NCBI GenBank assembly: GCA_022497145.1
Contig: MU386024.1
Location: 1 to 39,378 of the forward strand
Length of the DNA stretch: 39,378 nucleotides
Source of the DNA: Rostrohypoxylon terebratum
Lineage: Eukaryota > Ascomycota > Sordariomycetes > Xylariales > Hypoxylaceae
Reading direction: 5' to 3'
Positions 10,749 to 20,087 of the stretch are shown piece by piece. The notes under the pieces were generated by a model, which saw only the letters and a program-made list of their open reading frames with translations, did no database searches and was not told the DNA's origin. How positions within the stretch are numbered: the first letter of the stretch is position 1; each line of letters begins with the position of its first letter. Made by a program: the position numbers and the translations under genes.

Positions 10749-12242
10749 TCATGCTATTTCGGGGTTGACATCTTTTACCGCTGATACCAACTCTTCCATG
10801 CCCCCCACTTCGGTAGGTCCCGACATGCCAGTCGGGGGGAGAGCCCAAGCAGGGAGAGGACTAACGTAACTCCAGTTGCCGCCTGCATCCTCATACCGTA
10901 AACTATGCAACCAAAGCGAAAGCTCTTGTAGTCCCGGATCCGTGTATAAGGCTGTGTCGCAAACTTCACAGAGCTCCCCAGACATCCTCTCTGCCTTTCT
11001 CTTGTAATACTCGTCCACCATCTCGTCATGGTAGGCGACAGCATCTGCGACCTCTTCTTTCCCCATACGATTGAGACGCGTGATGATATCATCGTCTGTA
11101 TTCTCAAGGGCGTCGGGGTCGTTATAGCCAAGATTGAAGCCCCAAACTCTTTGATTGGCGTAGATCGGATCATTCTGGATAGGGTATCCTAGATGCTGAA
11201 GATGAACACGAATTTGGTGAGTTCTGCCAGTGACGGGGAGGCATCGGACAATAGAGTACCCCTCTTTTCGCAGCCACGGCCTGTTTTTCTCTCTAGCAAT
11301 ATCTTCTGCTGTTTGAGAAACCTTATCATCTCCTTTTCGTTGAGGCTCGGATGGGGGGTAATATGCAAGTTTCTTGAAGACTGTCCGAGCTGTTTTCCCA
11401 GTTGCCCGTACCCGGTTCAATCCAAGTTTAGGAGAAATTTGAAGTAGGGGCTGATTACACACTACTTCCTCGTCTGGGAAATTACCAATAACCCTAGCAA
11501 CGTACTCCTTTCGCACGGTTCTTTGCTTTATCTGTTCACCTAGGCGATCTGCCGCCTTCGGATTCTTCGCGACAAACATAATCCCACTCGTTAGCCGATC
11601 AAGCCTGTTACAAGTATATGGGATCCAATCCGGGCCCCTCTCTGCCTTCATGATTTCGATAACCGAGTTGAAGTTATATCGTCCAGCAGGATGAACCGGT
11701 ATACCGGAAGGCTTGTTAATGACAATCATATCGTCATCCTCGTGGAGAATTCCTATGGGGTCTGCTGTGACAGGAGGTTCGTGGCGATGTATCGTATGTG
11801 ATACTAGTTCTCCATTCACAAGGACATGGTCTGGATTAGTCCTTTTGCCGTTGACGCATATTTGACCGGTTTCCATGGCGTTTCTATAATATTCTAATGG
11901 TCGGTCTCTAAATTCGCTCTCAAATACGTCTATGATTTTTCTGCCCCTCCACCGTTGTTTACACCAGGTTTTATAAGTGAAATGGTAGGGAGCAACTCGT
12001 CGCAGGCCATTTTCAAAATAATATGGCTGTGAAAGGTTGTTGTCGCTTGAAGGAATCAGATCAGACGATGGGACTGCCTTTTTGTCTGTGCAATTTTCCA
12101 GTTCGTTGACAGCTAATGCTTCAATTTGCGGCGTTATGAGTGCGACAGACGTCGCTGCCGAAGAGCTCGTCATTTCTGCAAGTTGAGCCATATAGTATTG
12201 AAGTATCAATCTCCGAGTACCTCGAAAGACAACCAGGCTCAT
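10749..12242 (-). CDS. RluA-family tRNA pseudouridine synthase (Pus9/Rib2-like)
   Basis: Converts uridine to pseudouridine in RNA. Similarity to yeast Pus9 and Rib2/Pus8 suggests tRNA position 32. The 497-residue frame has an S4-like RNA-binding segment (about 113-133), the lead-in KPSGIPVHPAG (177-187), the catalytic motif NRLDRLTSG with Asp215, and the family motif GRTHQIRVHLQHLGYP (339-354). The deaminase domain of yeast Rib2 is absent, so it is closer to Pus9 in architecture. The first 17 residues are basic and hydrophobic and could act as a mitochondrial presequence, with a second in-frame Met at residue 18. Just upstream on the minus strand a T-tract followed by CAG (ending at 12255) looks like a 3' splice site, and the frame stays open across it. 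The true start may therefore lie in an unseen upstream exon. It is divergent from the thioesterase gene. Confidence 0.92.
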   Translation of the reverse strand: MSLVVFRGTRRLILQYYMAQLAEMTSSSAATSVALITPQIEALAVNELENCTDKKAVPSSDLIPSSDNNLSQPYYFENGLRRVAPYHFTYKTWCKQRWRGRKIIDVFESEFRDRPLEYYRNAMETGQICVNGKRTNPDHVLVNGELVSHTIHRHEPPVTADPIGILHEDDDMIVINKPSGIPVHPAGRYNFNSVIEIMKAERGPDWIPYTCNRLDRLTSGIMFVAKNPKAADRLGEQIKQRTVRKEYVARVIGNFPDEEVVCNQPLLQISPKLGLNRVRATGKTARTVFKKLAYYPPSEPQRKGDDKVSQTAEDIAREKNRPWLRKEGYSIVRCLPVTGRTHQIRVHLQHLGYPIQNDPIYANQRVWGFNLGYNDPDALENTDDDIITRLNRMGKEEVADAVAYHDEMVDEYYKRKAERMSGELCEVCDTALYTDPGLQELSLWLHSLRYEDAGGNWSYVSPLPAWALPPTGMSGPTEVGGMEELVSAVKDVNPEIA

Positions 12243-12587
12243 GACAACATCATACTGAAAAAAAATTATTAGCCGTGCGTAGATCCAGTCACCCTCAATC
12301 GCGATTTTGCAAGTTGGCGGGGATTCGGATTTCTTAGTGGGGACTAAAAAAGTTAGTGGTGAAGTCTGGCAGTATTCTGAATTAGAAATAGATCCGCGAA
12401 ACGGACTAACTACATATCCGCTTATGTAATTATCTAGCTACGTAATCAGCCATATGTAATGACGCCAAGTCAAAACGAACCTCGGCCTGTGAGAGCCGCT
12501 TTTACCTAAATTTTCCCTTTACATCTACCACCTGGCCCTGTTCCATTTGGTCATATCGTCCTTCATTCCTACTTATCGATCTCAACT
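12243..12587. promoter_or_regulatory. Shared divergent promoter region
   Basis: These 345 bp separate the start codons of the pseudouridine synthase (minus) and the thioesterase (plus), so they must hold both promoters. A pyrimidine tract plus CAG (12255-12265, minus) suggests a leader intron or an extra first exon on the synthase side. I see no clear TATA box. Confidence 0.6.
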
Positions 12588-13178
12588 ATGGCTGTGGTCA
12601 AAGAACTCAAGACGAGGAGCCGAAAGGACTACCCTTTCCTTCTCGAATATAGGACACGATGGTACGGCACCCTTAAAGCTGAGGGCCTGAGGCTCACCAA
12701 TTGTTTGGTGTCTGATACTAAATAGGAACGATAATGACATGTATGATCACATGAACAATTCAGTATATAATTTCCTGTTCGTAAGCCCAACAACCCTTCT
12801 CGCATACTTACCTGACATTCGATATACTTCAGCTTTGATTCTGTGATTAATTCATATTTAATTGACTACTGTGCTCTTCACCCGCCTACTTCCACTCAGC
12901 ACCCTCTCATAGCCCACACGCATTGTGACTACTTTTCGCCTATCTCATACCCTAAAGTTGCCGAGCTTTGCTTGCGGGTCAACAAGTTAGGAAAATCAAG
13001 CGTCGTATACGAAATCGCATTGTTCGAAAAAGACGTTGAGCAGGTCAAGGCCGTCGGCGAATTTGTTCACGTCTTTGTGGATCGCGCAACACAACGACCG
13101 AATGCTAATGGGATGAATAATCAACTACGAGAAGGACTCGCGAAGCTAATTGTGGAACCGGCCTCTAGTAAATTATAG
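12588..13178 (+). CDS. Hotdog-fold acyl-CoA thioesterase (4HBT family)
   Basis: Probably hydrolyses an acyl-CoA thioester; the substrate is not evident. Three exons, 12588-12661, 12726-12776 and 12833-13178, give 156 residues with all phases consistent. After the N-terminal MAVVKELKTRSRKDYPFLLEY, the exon 1/2 junction builds RWNDNDMYDHMNNSVY, the conserved D-x-D/N-x-x-x-H-x-N element of 4-hydroxybenzoyl-CoA thioesterase-like proteins, including the putative catalytic Asp and His. FLFDSVIN follows at the exon 2/3 junction. The C-terminal half (RVNKLGKSSVVYEIALFE, then VKAVGEFVHVFVD) is the beta-rich hotdog core. Intron 2 has to use the unusual donor GTTCGT at 12777. The stronger-looking GTAAGC three bases later breaks the frame and gives a stop at once. 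Its stop codon is 9 bp from the stop of the convergent oxidoreductase. Confidence 0.88.
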
Positions 13179-13187
13179 TCGCGGCCA

Positions 13188-14397
13188 CTACGCGATTTGC
13201 TGATAGATCAACGTCTGGCGCGCCCCATCATGATCGCCACTCGTCAGCATTTTCTCCATTAGCTCCAGGTCTCCAAGTGCTAGCTCAGGTGTCTGGCTCG
13301 CATTAGGTATGCCCGACACAATAGACTCGGCCCAAGCGTGGACTTCTTCTTTGACTCCGCTGGTCTTTTCGAAAACCTTTTCCTCCACTACCGCATCTTT
13401 ACCGATCCCTCGGATCGTCACTACTTTAGCCCCTTCCGCCTTCACAACACCTTGCTCAGTCGCAACGTGGAATTCGAAGGCCTCCATCGTCGTTCCCACC
13501 GACGTGATGTAGGAACCCACCACACCAGACTTCGTCTTCAACACTGCGTTGATAGAATCCACCGGAGGCAGATGGCTAGATACGAGCGCAGTGTTGGCTA
13601 TTAAGCTCTCGACCGCATTCTCGGGTCCAAGCAGTCTCCTAATCGCTGCAGTAAAGTGTACACCGCCATCGAGAAGGAACCCGCCTTGGTACTCGGGCAC
13701 TGTACGCCAAGGAGTGTTGTAATACTTGTTATCCTTGGCCATCATCGAGTTCAGCCTTACAACAAAGCCGGTCACCTTACCAAGCTTTTTGATCTGCTCG
13801 GCGCCATAGGCCCAACCTTGATTGAAACGGAAGTTTTCCGCAATAGCTAACGACGCGTTCGTCTCGGCTGAGACCTTCTTGTAGTACTCGATCAGCTTGA
13901 CCGCAGTAGCGACATCCTTAGCGATCGGCTTTTCCGCTAGTACGTGCTTTCCCGCCGCCAACGCCTTCTCGATATACGCGGGCTGGTCCATGATTGGCAG
14001 GGCAAGGATGACCCCAGATATGTCGTCGCGCTTAAGGATGTCCTCGTAAGCCTTCCCCTCCCCAGAATCAGTCGAGTATAGATCAACCGAAGAAGCGGCG
14101 TCGGCAGGAATTTCCTTTGCGGCATTCTCTGCCGTCTTCCGGGACCGGGACCAGATCGCTTTGATAGTTAGCAGCGGAGAAGCCAGAGCCGCGGGCTAGT
14201 CACATGTTAGCTAGGCTATAATCTGGATCCCCAAATGTATCTGTCGAGATCGACTGATATCTCAAATTTGCTTAAATCCGAAGCTCTAGCGACCCGTTGG
14301 AGTGGACTAAGCCGGAAATAACCCCGAAAACACTTACAATATGCTGCTCCTTGACAAAGATCCCCCCACCAATGATCGCTATTCCTACAGGCGCCAT
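13188..14397 (-). CDS. Gfo/Idh/MocA-family NAD(P)-dependent oxidoreductase
   Basis: A probable sugar or polyol dehydrogenase-like oxidoreductase of the cytosol; the substrate is unknown. Two exons, 14338-14397 (20 codons) and 13188-14195, give 355 residues. Exon 1 encodes the start of the Rossmann fold, MAPVGIAIIGGGIFVKEQHI, with the glycine-rich dinucleotide loop. Exon 2 continues PAALASPLLTIKAIWSRS, the usual next strand, and has the family motif AEKP (residues 107-110), where Lys109 is the expected catalytic or cofactor-contacting lysine. The GGVHF segment of the C-terminal domain is also present. The intron (14196-14337) has a GTAAGT donor and a CTAG acceptor. Length is normal for the family. 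Starting at the internal Met89 would lose most of the cofactor domain, so the two-exon model is preferred. Confidence 0.93.
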
Positions 14398-14576
14398 ATT
14401 ATTCCCGGATCTCCAACGCAAGATGGAAATACAAGATATGTGTGGATTACTAATGCGATACCTCTTTCAGAAAGGACAGGAATAAATGAAAAAAAAACTT
14501 TAGTTTCTGCACTTCTTCAACATAGCTTTGAATTTATTGCGAGATCGTGCCCTTTTATTGTCCGCCTCCGCTCCGT

Positions 14577-14593
14577 CGGATCACCCAAATCCG
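14577..14593. promoter_or_regulatory. Gal4-type CGG-N11-CCG site
   Basis: CGG (14577-14579) and CCG (14591-14593) are separated by exactly 11 bases. The dyad extends to CGGAT...ATCCG. It lies about 180 bp upstream of the oxidoreductase start. This is the classic spacing for a Zn(2)Cys6 binuclear-cluster regulator; its function here is inferred only. Confidence 0.4.
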
Positions 14594-14957
14594 GTAAGTG
14601 TAGCAGCCCCGCTATCGGATTGGTCCCTGAAGCCCCTCTCCTTTCCGGAGTGTCGTAGTCCGACGTCAACCGCATACTAAGACTGAGGTCATCGGCGTGA
14701 CACATACAGATCGGAAATCCTGCCGCTCGATTACGCCATGCATGTGATTAATTATGTTACAATTCCCTAAAGAACACAGATCTGTAACGGGGGTTAGAGT
14801 AACACAGCTGGCAAGTCAGAAAAGAGGAGAGCAAGTGGGGGACGGAACCCCACATTATTTCCGAAGAATCTCCTCACCACAAGAGCGAGTCTGATATTAC
14901 TTCAAATACTCCGTACCATAACGTAAGGTAAAAAATCGACGATTAGGTTGAAACTTA

Positions 14958-15117
14958 CAGCAGGCGCCTTCAAAAGTTTTTACCATAGGAGATCCACAGA
15001 TGGAGCTGTCACTAAAAGTGGGACAGCTGCTAGACCAAGTGCCAGACAGCTGATATACTTCTTCTGACAACTGCCGATGGGTCTCCCTATGGTAAAAACT
15101 TTTGAAGGCGTCTGCTG
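14958..15117. mobile_element. Tc1/mariner-type MITE
   Basis: A 160-bp element whose ends are inverted repeats of about 38 bp: left arm 14958-14995, right arm 15079-15117. The outer 33 positions match with one difference. Both ends begin CAGCAG and are flanked directly by TA (14956-14957 and 15118-15119), the target-site duplication of Tc1/mariner and Fot1/pogo transposons. The interior has no coding capacity and contains CAGCTG-rich short palindromes. It would need a transposase supplied elsewhere in the genome. Confidence 0.82.
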
Positions 15118-15360
15118 TAAAGATCATAATTTCTTCCTCGCGTCCCCAAAGAATTGGAGACAGCAACGAAAAAAGGGCAATGTTTCGTGTCTAAGACTAA
15201 AAAAAGGTCTTGACACAGGCGACATGCTTGCCTTCTTTGTATATGCTTCGACGGCCGAGACCAATCAGGCGGCATAGTGCCTGGATAAGAACAAAAGATT
15301 GGCGCAGACCTGTGGCCCCCGCTATCCCGAGAGACGAGCAGACAGGTGCAAAATAGGAGG

Positions 15361-15418
15361 GTAGAGGAAGAGGGGAGAGGAAGAGGGGAGGGAAGGGGAG
15401 GAGAGAGGGCGAGGATGG
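15361..15418 (+). repeat. Purine-rich low-complexity tract
   Basis: Almost pure A/G sequence built from GAGGAAGAGGGGA-like units. It is simple sequence with no coding value. Confidence 0.7.
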
Positions 15419-15530
15419 TGATACCTAAAGTTAGTAAACTGTTATTTATATAGTTAGAAGGAAGTCGATACGATAGAAATTGATAGGATTACTTACAACG
15501 GATAAAAATATAATCCCGCCAGGATCTAGC

Positions 15531-15717
15531 CATCGTAACGACACACCAGACGAGACTCCAAAAAAAACCAAAAAATGTCCGGCCTGCGGGCATCATCGTA
15601 ACAATGCAACAGGTAGACATAGAGAAACCCCGAAGCTAGTCATCGTAACAACCTGGCATCGGGGGGAGAAGAGATAAGAATATTGGCGGACCCTGGAGTT
15701 TGCCATCGAAACGACAC
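15531..15717 (+). repeat. Four degenerate CATCGTAACGACAC-like copies
   Basis: Copies of a CATCG(T/A)AAC(G/A)A core start at about 15531, 15594, 15641 and 15704, spaced 63, 47 and 63 bases. The first and last copies extend to CGACAC and are preceded by similar bases (GCCAGGATCTAGC and ACCCTGGAGTTTGC). The open frame on the opposite strand (15640-16146) is low-complexity and not called as a gene. Confidence 0.5.
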
Positions 15718-16302
15718 CCCATTGTAGAGAAAAAGGGAAAAAGGACCTAGGGTTAGTAGCACCGATGAGTGAAGATGATGATGAGGGGGGAGGGGGGAGG
15801 GGGGGATAGGAAGAGATTGAAGTACATGACTGAATACTTGGTTAGCAAATGTATCTATAGCTTGAGGATATAATAATGGGATGCGAGTTAGAGAGTGGGA
15901 TGGGTGAGGAACAGCGCGGAGAAAGTTTGAGATGAGAAAGTGGTGTTGAGGAAGTTTTATGGATGAAGGCGATGGTAATATTAAGAAAAACACTATGCTT
16001 ACCTGTGAAACAACGATAGAGCTTTGGTTGGTTAGAATACAGGGAATGGTGAGGTAGGTAGTTAGGACGGAGGAAGTGGGTAGATATTTGGTGAGGATGA
16101 GGATTTGGCCAAAGTGTGAAGAAGAAGGAAAGGTTTGAAAAGCCAAGCGGGTAGTGGATGGATATTTATATTTTTTCTTTGCGAGCTGCCGGCTGCAAGA
16201 TCAGTAACTGGGCAGAAAATCAGACGGTAGGTGGAATAGGGTACGAAAAATAAAATTTTTGACAGGAAGGTGCGTGATGTTCCCAATACGATGAATAAAT
16301 AA

Positions 16303-16512
16303 GCAAGAACTACCTAGTACGTACCTACTTCTTACACAATATACATACCTAAGGTATGTGCTTACATAGGTAGGCGCTCATTACAGGAACAGGCTCGTCA
16401 ATAGGCAGCCACAATGTTAAGAATGAATAGGTACCTTCCTTTTTTAACATTGTAGATACCTATGTTTTAGGTAGGCACCTAGCACCTAGGTAGGTAGCTT
16501 GGTAGTTCTTGC
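16303..16512. mobile_element. Candidate short inverted-repeat element
   Basis: GCAAGAACTACC at 16303-16314 is repeated inverted and exactly at 16501-16512, bounding 210 bp of noncoding sequence. Inside are a perfect 10-bp inverted repeat (ACAATGTTAA at 16411-16420 with 16444-16453), the near-palindrome CATACCTAAGGTATG, and several CCTAGGTAGGTA units. No convincing target-site duplication is visible. It may be a decayed MITE or a fortuitous arrangement of palindromic repeats. Confidence 0.45.
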
Positions 16513-17606
16513 CAAATATTATGGCGATTTCCAATTTTTTAACATCACATCTGTATTGTCGCTTCTAAACCAAAGATTTAGTTAAGATGTAGAAAGGAAG
16601 GCACATGGGTGCGTAACAGATTGACCTTAGTACTTCGTAGATTTGACTCAATCGTCATTCTGCTCATAACCATCATTATCACCATCATTGCCCCCCCCTT
16701 GATATGATATACATAGCCTGCGGCCTCCATCCATTGCCAATTTAGCGGACACTCAGAGGATGATATGTTTTCGACTTTTCCTCCTCTATCTCAAGATAAT
16801 GACCACGAACTTCAAAGGAAGTCAATGATAAAGAATAAATTTCAATCCCTACCTAATCATACCAATCACTTACATTCTTCTGACTGTTCCATGAGGCTCC
16901 TAAATGTAGTGGTTCATGGATTTTAGCAGAGCATTCCACCATACTGCATACTCTCACACACTTGGAGTGATACGTCTCCCCCATTTGATTTTATTGAGGG
17001 AAATTTCGCGCTGGAAAGGGTGTCAGAAAGTTTCGGGATTCTGCAAGCGAGCTGTATAAGACGATCACAAATATGTAGTATGACATACCATGCTTTCGTA
17101 TATACGATCTACCTTTATCATTTGTGTCACGATGCAAACCTAGGAGCAAAGAAAAGATACTATGGTATCGAGAGGAGCTCTAAGCTACCTCACACCAGGG
17201 GCACGGTATATATAGGAAACCCTTCTTTTTCTGGCTGAACTGTAAGGGGTGATACTATGCCAGAGAGCTTCCTACCACGCATCAACGAGGGGCATACCAA
17301 ATTGGGACGGAGACAAGGACCCGGTCAAAACAGCCAGGTCTAGAACTCGATGCTGTGCCGCTGGAGCTGAAGCTCGAATCACACGATACCTAGGGCCTAG
17401 GCGTACCTATAAAAACTCGGAGTTAGCTATCTGGCTACACGATTCCGGCTCGTGTAATATCTCCCACTTTTACATTCGCTTGCTTACTTTATTTTTTCTA
17501 ATTCTTCCTTAGGTACCGTCCAGGGGTCCAAGAGCAACATACGGAAGCAGCATTCATCATCAACCCAACGCACCGATTTCCTCGAACTTCGAAGCAAGCA
17601 GACAAG
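16513..17606. other. Spacer upstream of GPI-protein gene
   Basis: No gene recognised. Short frames at 17020-17238 and 17249-17512 have no family features. The right end contains the probable promoter of the next gene. Confidence 0.45.
17408..17415 (+). promoter_or_regulatory. TATA-box candidate
   Basis: TATAAAAA lies 192 bp upstream of the ATG at 17607 on the same strand, leaving room for a leader of about 160 bases. The assignment rests on position and match only. Confidence 0.45.
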
Positions 17607-18320
17607 ATGAAATTCTCACCCATAACCCTCCTCTGCCTAAGCGCTTACCACGTCCTCGCACAAGATGGCGGTAGCAATAGCAGCAACGACACCGAAACCT
17701 CTTACATAACCTCCGTCTGCTCGCCACCAGAGCAACCAGACGCGCCCTGCATCGCGATCCAGACCATAGAAACGGCGTGTCTGCCAAACGGCACCTCGGC
17801 CCTGGCGCTCTCCGCGCACGCGCAGTGTCTATGCCAGGGCTCGTACTTCGCCGAGTGGCTCGGGTGCCGCAACTGCCTACTCGTGCATGGGGCGCTCTCC
17901 CCGCGCAACTACACGTACTTCTCGTCTGTGCTAGGCCTAGCGAGCCGGGACCTATGTACGGGGACGCCGACGGCGGAGTTCGCGGCCCTGTTCACGCAGG
18001 CACAGGCTAGTGTGCCGGAACCGACGGCGGGGGGCACAGAGCTGAGCGATGTGAGCAGTGGCGATGCGGCGGTCAGTCTCTATTATACGGCGAGTGGGCC
18101 GCAGGGCCCTGGGGTTATCACGGGGAGTGCGACGGAAGCGACGAGGGTGGCTTCGGGGACGGTGGGGTCGGGAGCGACGGAAACGGGTGGGTCGAGTGGT
18201 GCAAGTACGGCGACGTCAACTAGCTCGAGCAGTATCGCGGCGGCTACGGGAGCAGCAGGGGGTGCGAAGGGAATGCTGATTGCCGCCGCGATGGGTGGTG
18301 TGCTGGTAGTGGTGCTGTAG
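17607..18320 (+). CDS. Secreted eight-cysteine GPI-anchored protein
   Basis: A predicted cell-surface protein of 237 residues in a single exon. It begins with a signal peptide (1-18, ending HVLA before Gln19). A compact domain follows with eight cysteines at 38, 48, 58, 74, 76, 87, 90 and 117, and N-glycosylation sequons at Asn24, 27, 61 and 101. A Ser/Thr/Gly/Ala-rich spacer (about 140-215) comes next, then a C-terminal hydrophobic tail (GMLIAAAMGGVLVVVL) after small residues, typical of a GPI-attachment signal. Eight cysteines recall CFEM proteins, but the spacing does not clearly fit, so I leave the domain unnamed. A role in wall structure or surface binding is inference. The coding sequence is markedly more GC-rich than the flanks. 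Confidence 0.85.
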   Translation: MKFSPITLLCLSAYHVLAQDGGSNSSNDTETSYITSVCSPPEQPDAPCIAIQTIETACLPNGTSALALSAHAQCLCQGSYFAEWLGCRNCLLVHGALSPRNYTYFSSVLGLASRDLCTGTPTAEFAALFTQAQASVPEPTAGGTELSDVSSGDAAVSLYYTASGPQGPGVITGSATEATRVASGTVGSGATETGGSSGASTATSTSSSSIAAATGAAGGAKGMLIAAAMGGVLVVVL

Positions 18321-19448
18321 AAGCGTTCATGATACCGTAACCATCTACCTGTCTACTTAATATTTAATGTAGACAATCCAATCTAATCGACCTCTGATCA
18401 ACTACTGTAATCTATCCATCTGCATAATCAGCTAAAACAATCAACGATGAGGGCTCACTTACCTAAGAACGTGCTCAAGGCCAAGGCAATATAATTATAC
18501 CCGGCTCACCTACCTCGGCTGATGGCGCAATATATTTTCATTGCTATCTATCTTCACGTCCATCTATATCCCTACACAGTCTAGCACTTTTCCTAACGCA
18601 GCATAACGGATTACTATACCTCTAGCATTCACTTACATCTCTAGCGTGCCTGTGCCCTCTCCTCCCGAAACCAACCTTGATGGCCTACCTTGTTGGCCAA
18701 AGATCCTCTTTCGATCAACGCCAGCCAATCATACTATCTGAGTTCTCAGCGATACGACGGCTCGAGTACAGATGATGTAGACGAGCGAGAACTTGAGGAA
18801 GCGACCCCAGGTCTTGCGCGGCTCGGTGGCTGTGCCTGCGTTAGCCGGGTCTGGGAACGGGGAGGCCACGTGTGGACGCGGTTAATTTTAACTACAACTC
18901 ATCGAATCGCCCTATATATATATATCCCTCTTATGAGCTCGATTGACTAATATGTGGGCGTTATCATTCCCCTACTCAATCGACATGAGGTCTTCGTTGT
19001 AGCAGATCGCATAAAGACTCGCCAACTAGAGTTAGTCAACAACGAGTATGAGGAGACCTATCGCGAAAACAACACTTCACCAGGAACAAGCTAGGGAACT
19101 GTGTGCCAGGGGGAAGAGATCACTCAATTATATGTTTTTTTTAAAAAAATAACATCTCCCCGAATATGCTCCCTGAACATCGATCTGCCAGAACTTATGA
19201 CGTCTTCAGAATAGCGCCAGAAAAAGTGCGCGACATTGCTGACACGACCGCCTGGTTCCTCAAGGCTTGACTATCCCTTATGTAACTCCTCCGAGTTGCT
19301 ATGTTGGGACTACAGGGAGCAGGATGCTAGATAGCTGAGCTTCAGAATGCGATGCAGTCGTGCCAATACTCTCGACACTTCTTTCTGACGCCGCCTATCG
19401 AACACCCCCCACCACACCATCTCCCATATCACCGACCGAATCCGTTCT
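18321..19448. other. Spacer between GPI-protein and GFA genes
   Basis: Contains the 3' sides of both neighbours. The open frame at 18690-18950 has no recognisable features. A T8/A7 tract lies near 19135. Confidence 0.45.
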
Positions 19449-20087
19449 TTACTGGGGCATATGCTCGAACGCCTTCTCGAGGTGCTCCTGGCAGAAGGGC
19501 AGCTTGCCGACGGTCCAGATCTCGGTGTCCTATCGTTTATCGCAGCACATGTCAGTCACAGATCATTCTTCGTACCTCTTTCACTCTCATCATCTTCTTC
19601 TTCTTTGGGGCCAAACTTACGGGCTTCAGAGCCTTCCGGTCGGCCTCGCTCAGGGTACCGCCCTTGAGGGCGATGATTGGCGGCGCCGCCTCCGGGTCGT
19701 GGGCGATCGGCGACCCGCACTCGGGGCAGAAGATGCGGTGCACGGGCTTGCCCGACGAGCCAGCCTTGGCGTAGCTCTTGGTCGTGCCGGTGATCGTGAG
19801 CTTGTCCTTAGGGACGACGACTACGAGGGCTGTTTTCTCAACTTGTTAGAGTGTCCCGGTTTTCGAAGTGGATCGAGTGTTGGAGTGGAGAGTTGTTGAG
19901 GCTTGGCGGGAGAAGAGTCGGAGTTGGAGACGGAAAGACGATGGGCAGTGGATGAAGTTTGGGACTTACAGTAAGTAGAGCCCGTCTGACGCTGACAGTC
20001 GTCGCAGTGATCGTATCCGACGACGAAGGGTTCCGAATCGACGGTGTACTTGACGGCGCCGCAAAGGCAGTGACCAGAGAGACCCAT
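19449..20087 (-). CDS. GFA/CENP-V domain zinc protein
   Basis: A small zinc-binding protein of the glutathione-dependent formaldehyde-activating enzyme (GFA)/CENP-V family. Most fungal members are uncharacterised, so a formaldehyde role should not be assumed. Exons 19970-20087, 19621-19829 and 19449-19529 give 135 residues, with phases consistent. Zinc ligands are visible in order: CxC at Cys7/Cys9 (GHCLCGAVKY), CxxC at Cys28/Cys31 (HCDDCQRQTG), and CPEC at Cys74/Cys77 (RIFCPECGSPI). The C-terminus is DTEIWTVGKLPFCQEHL. Donors are GTAAGT in both introns. Intron 1 (19830-19969) has a CTAAC branch site. The start MGLSGHCLCG sits at the normal distance from the first CxC motif. Confidence 0.93.

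Noticed and set aside
15640..16146. 168-codon open frame on the minus strand
   Set aside because: Ser/Pro/His/Leu-rich low-complexity translation of a purine-rich tract; no domain, signal or exon partners.
19352..19899. Two overlapping plus-strand frames of 140 and 179 codons
   Set aside because: Antisense to the GFA gene, whose exons, zinc motifs and splice sites are clear.
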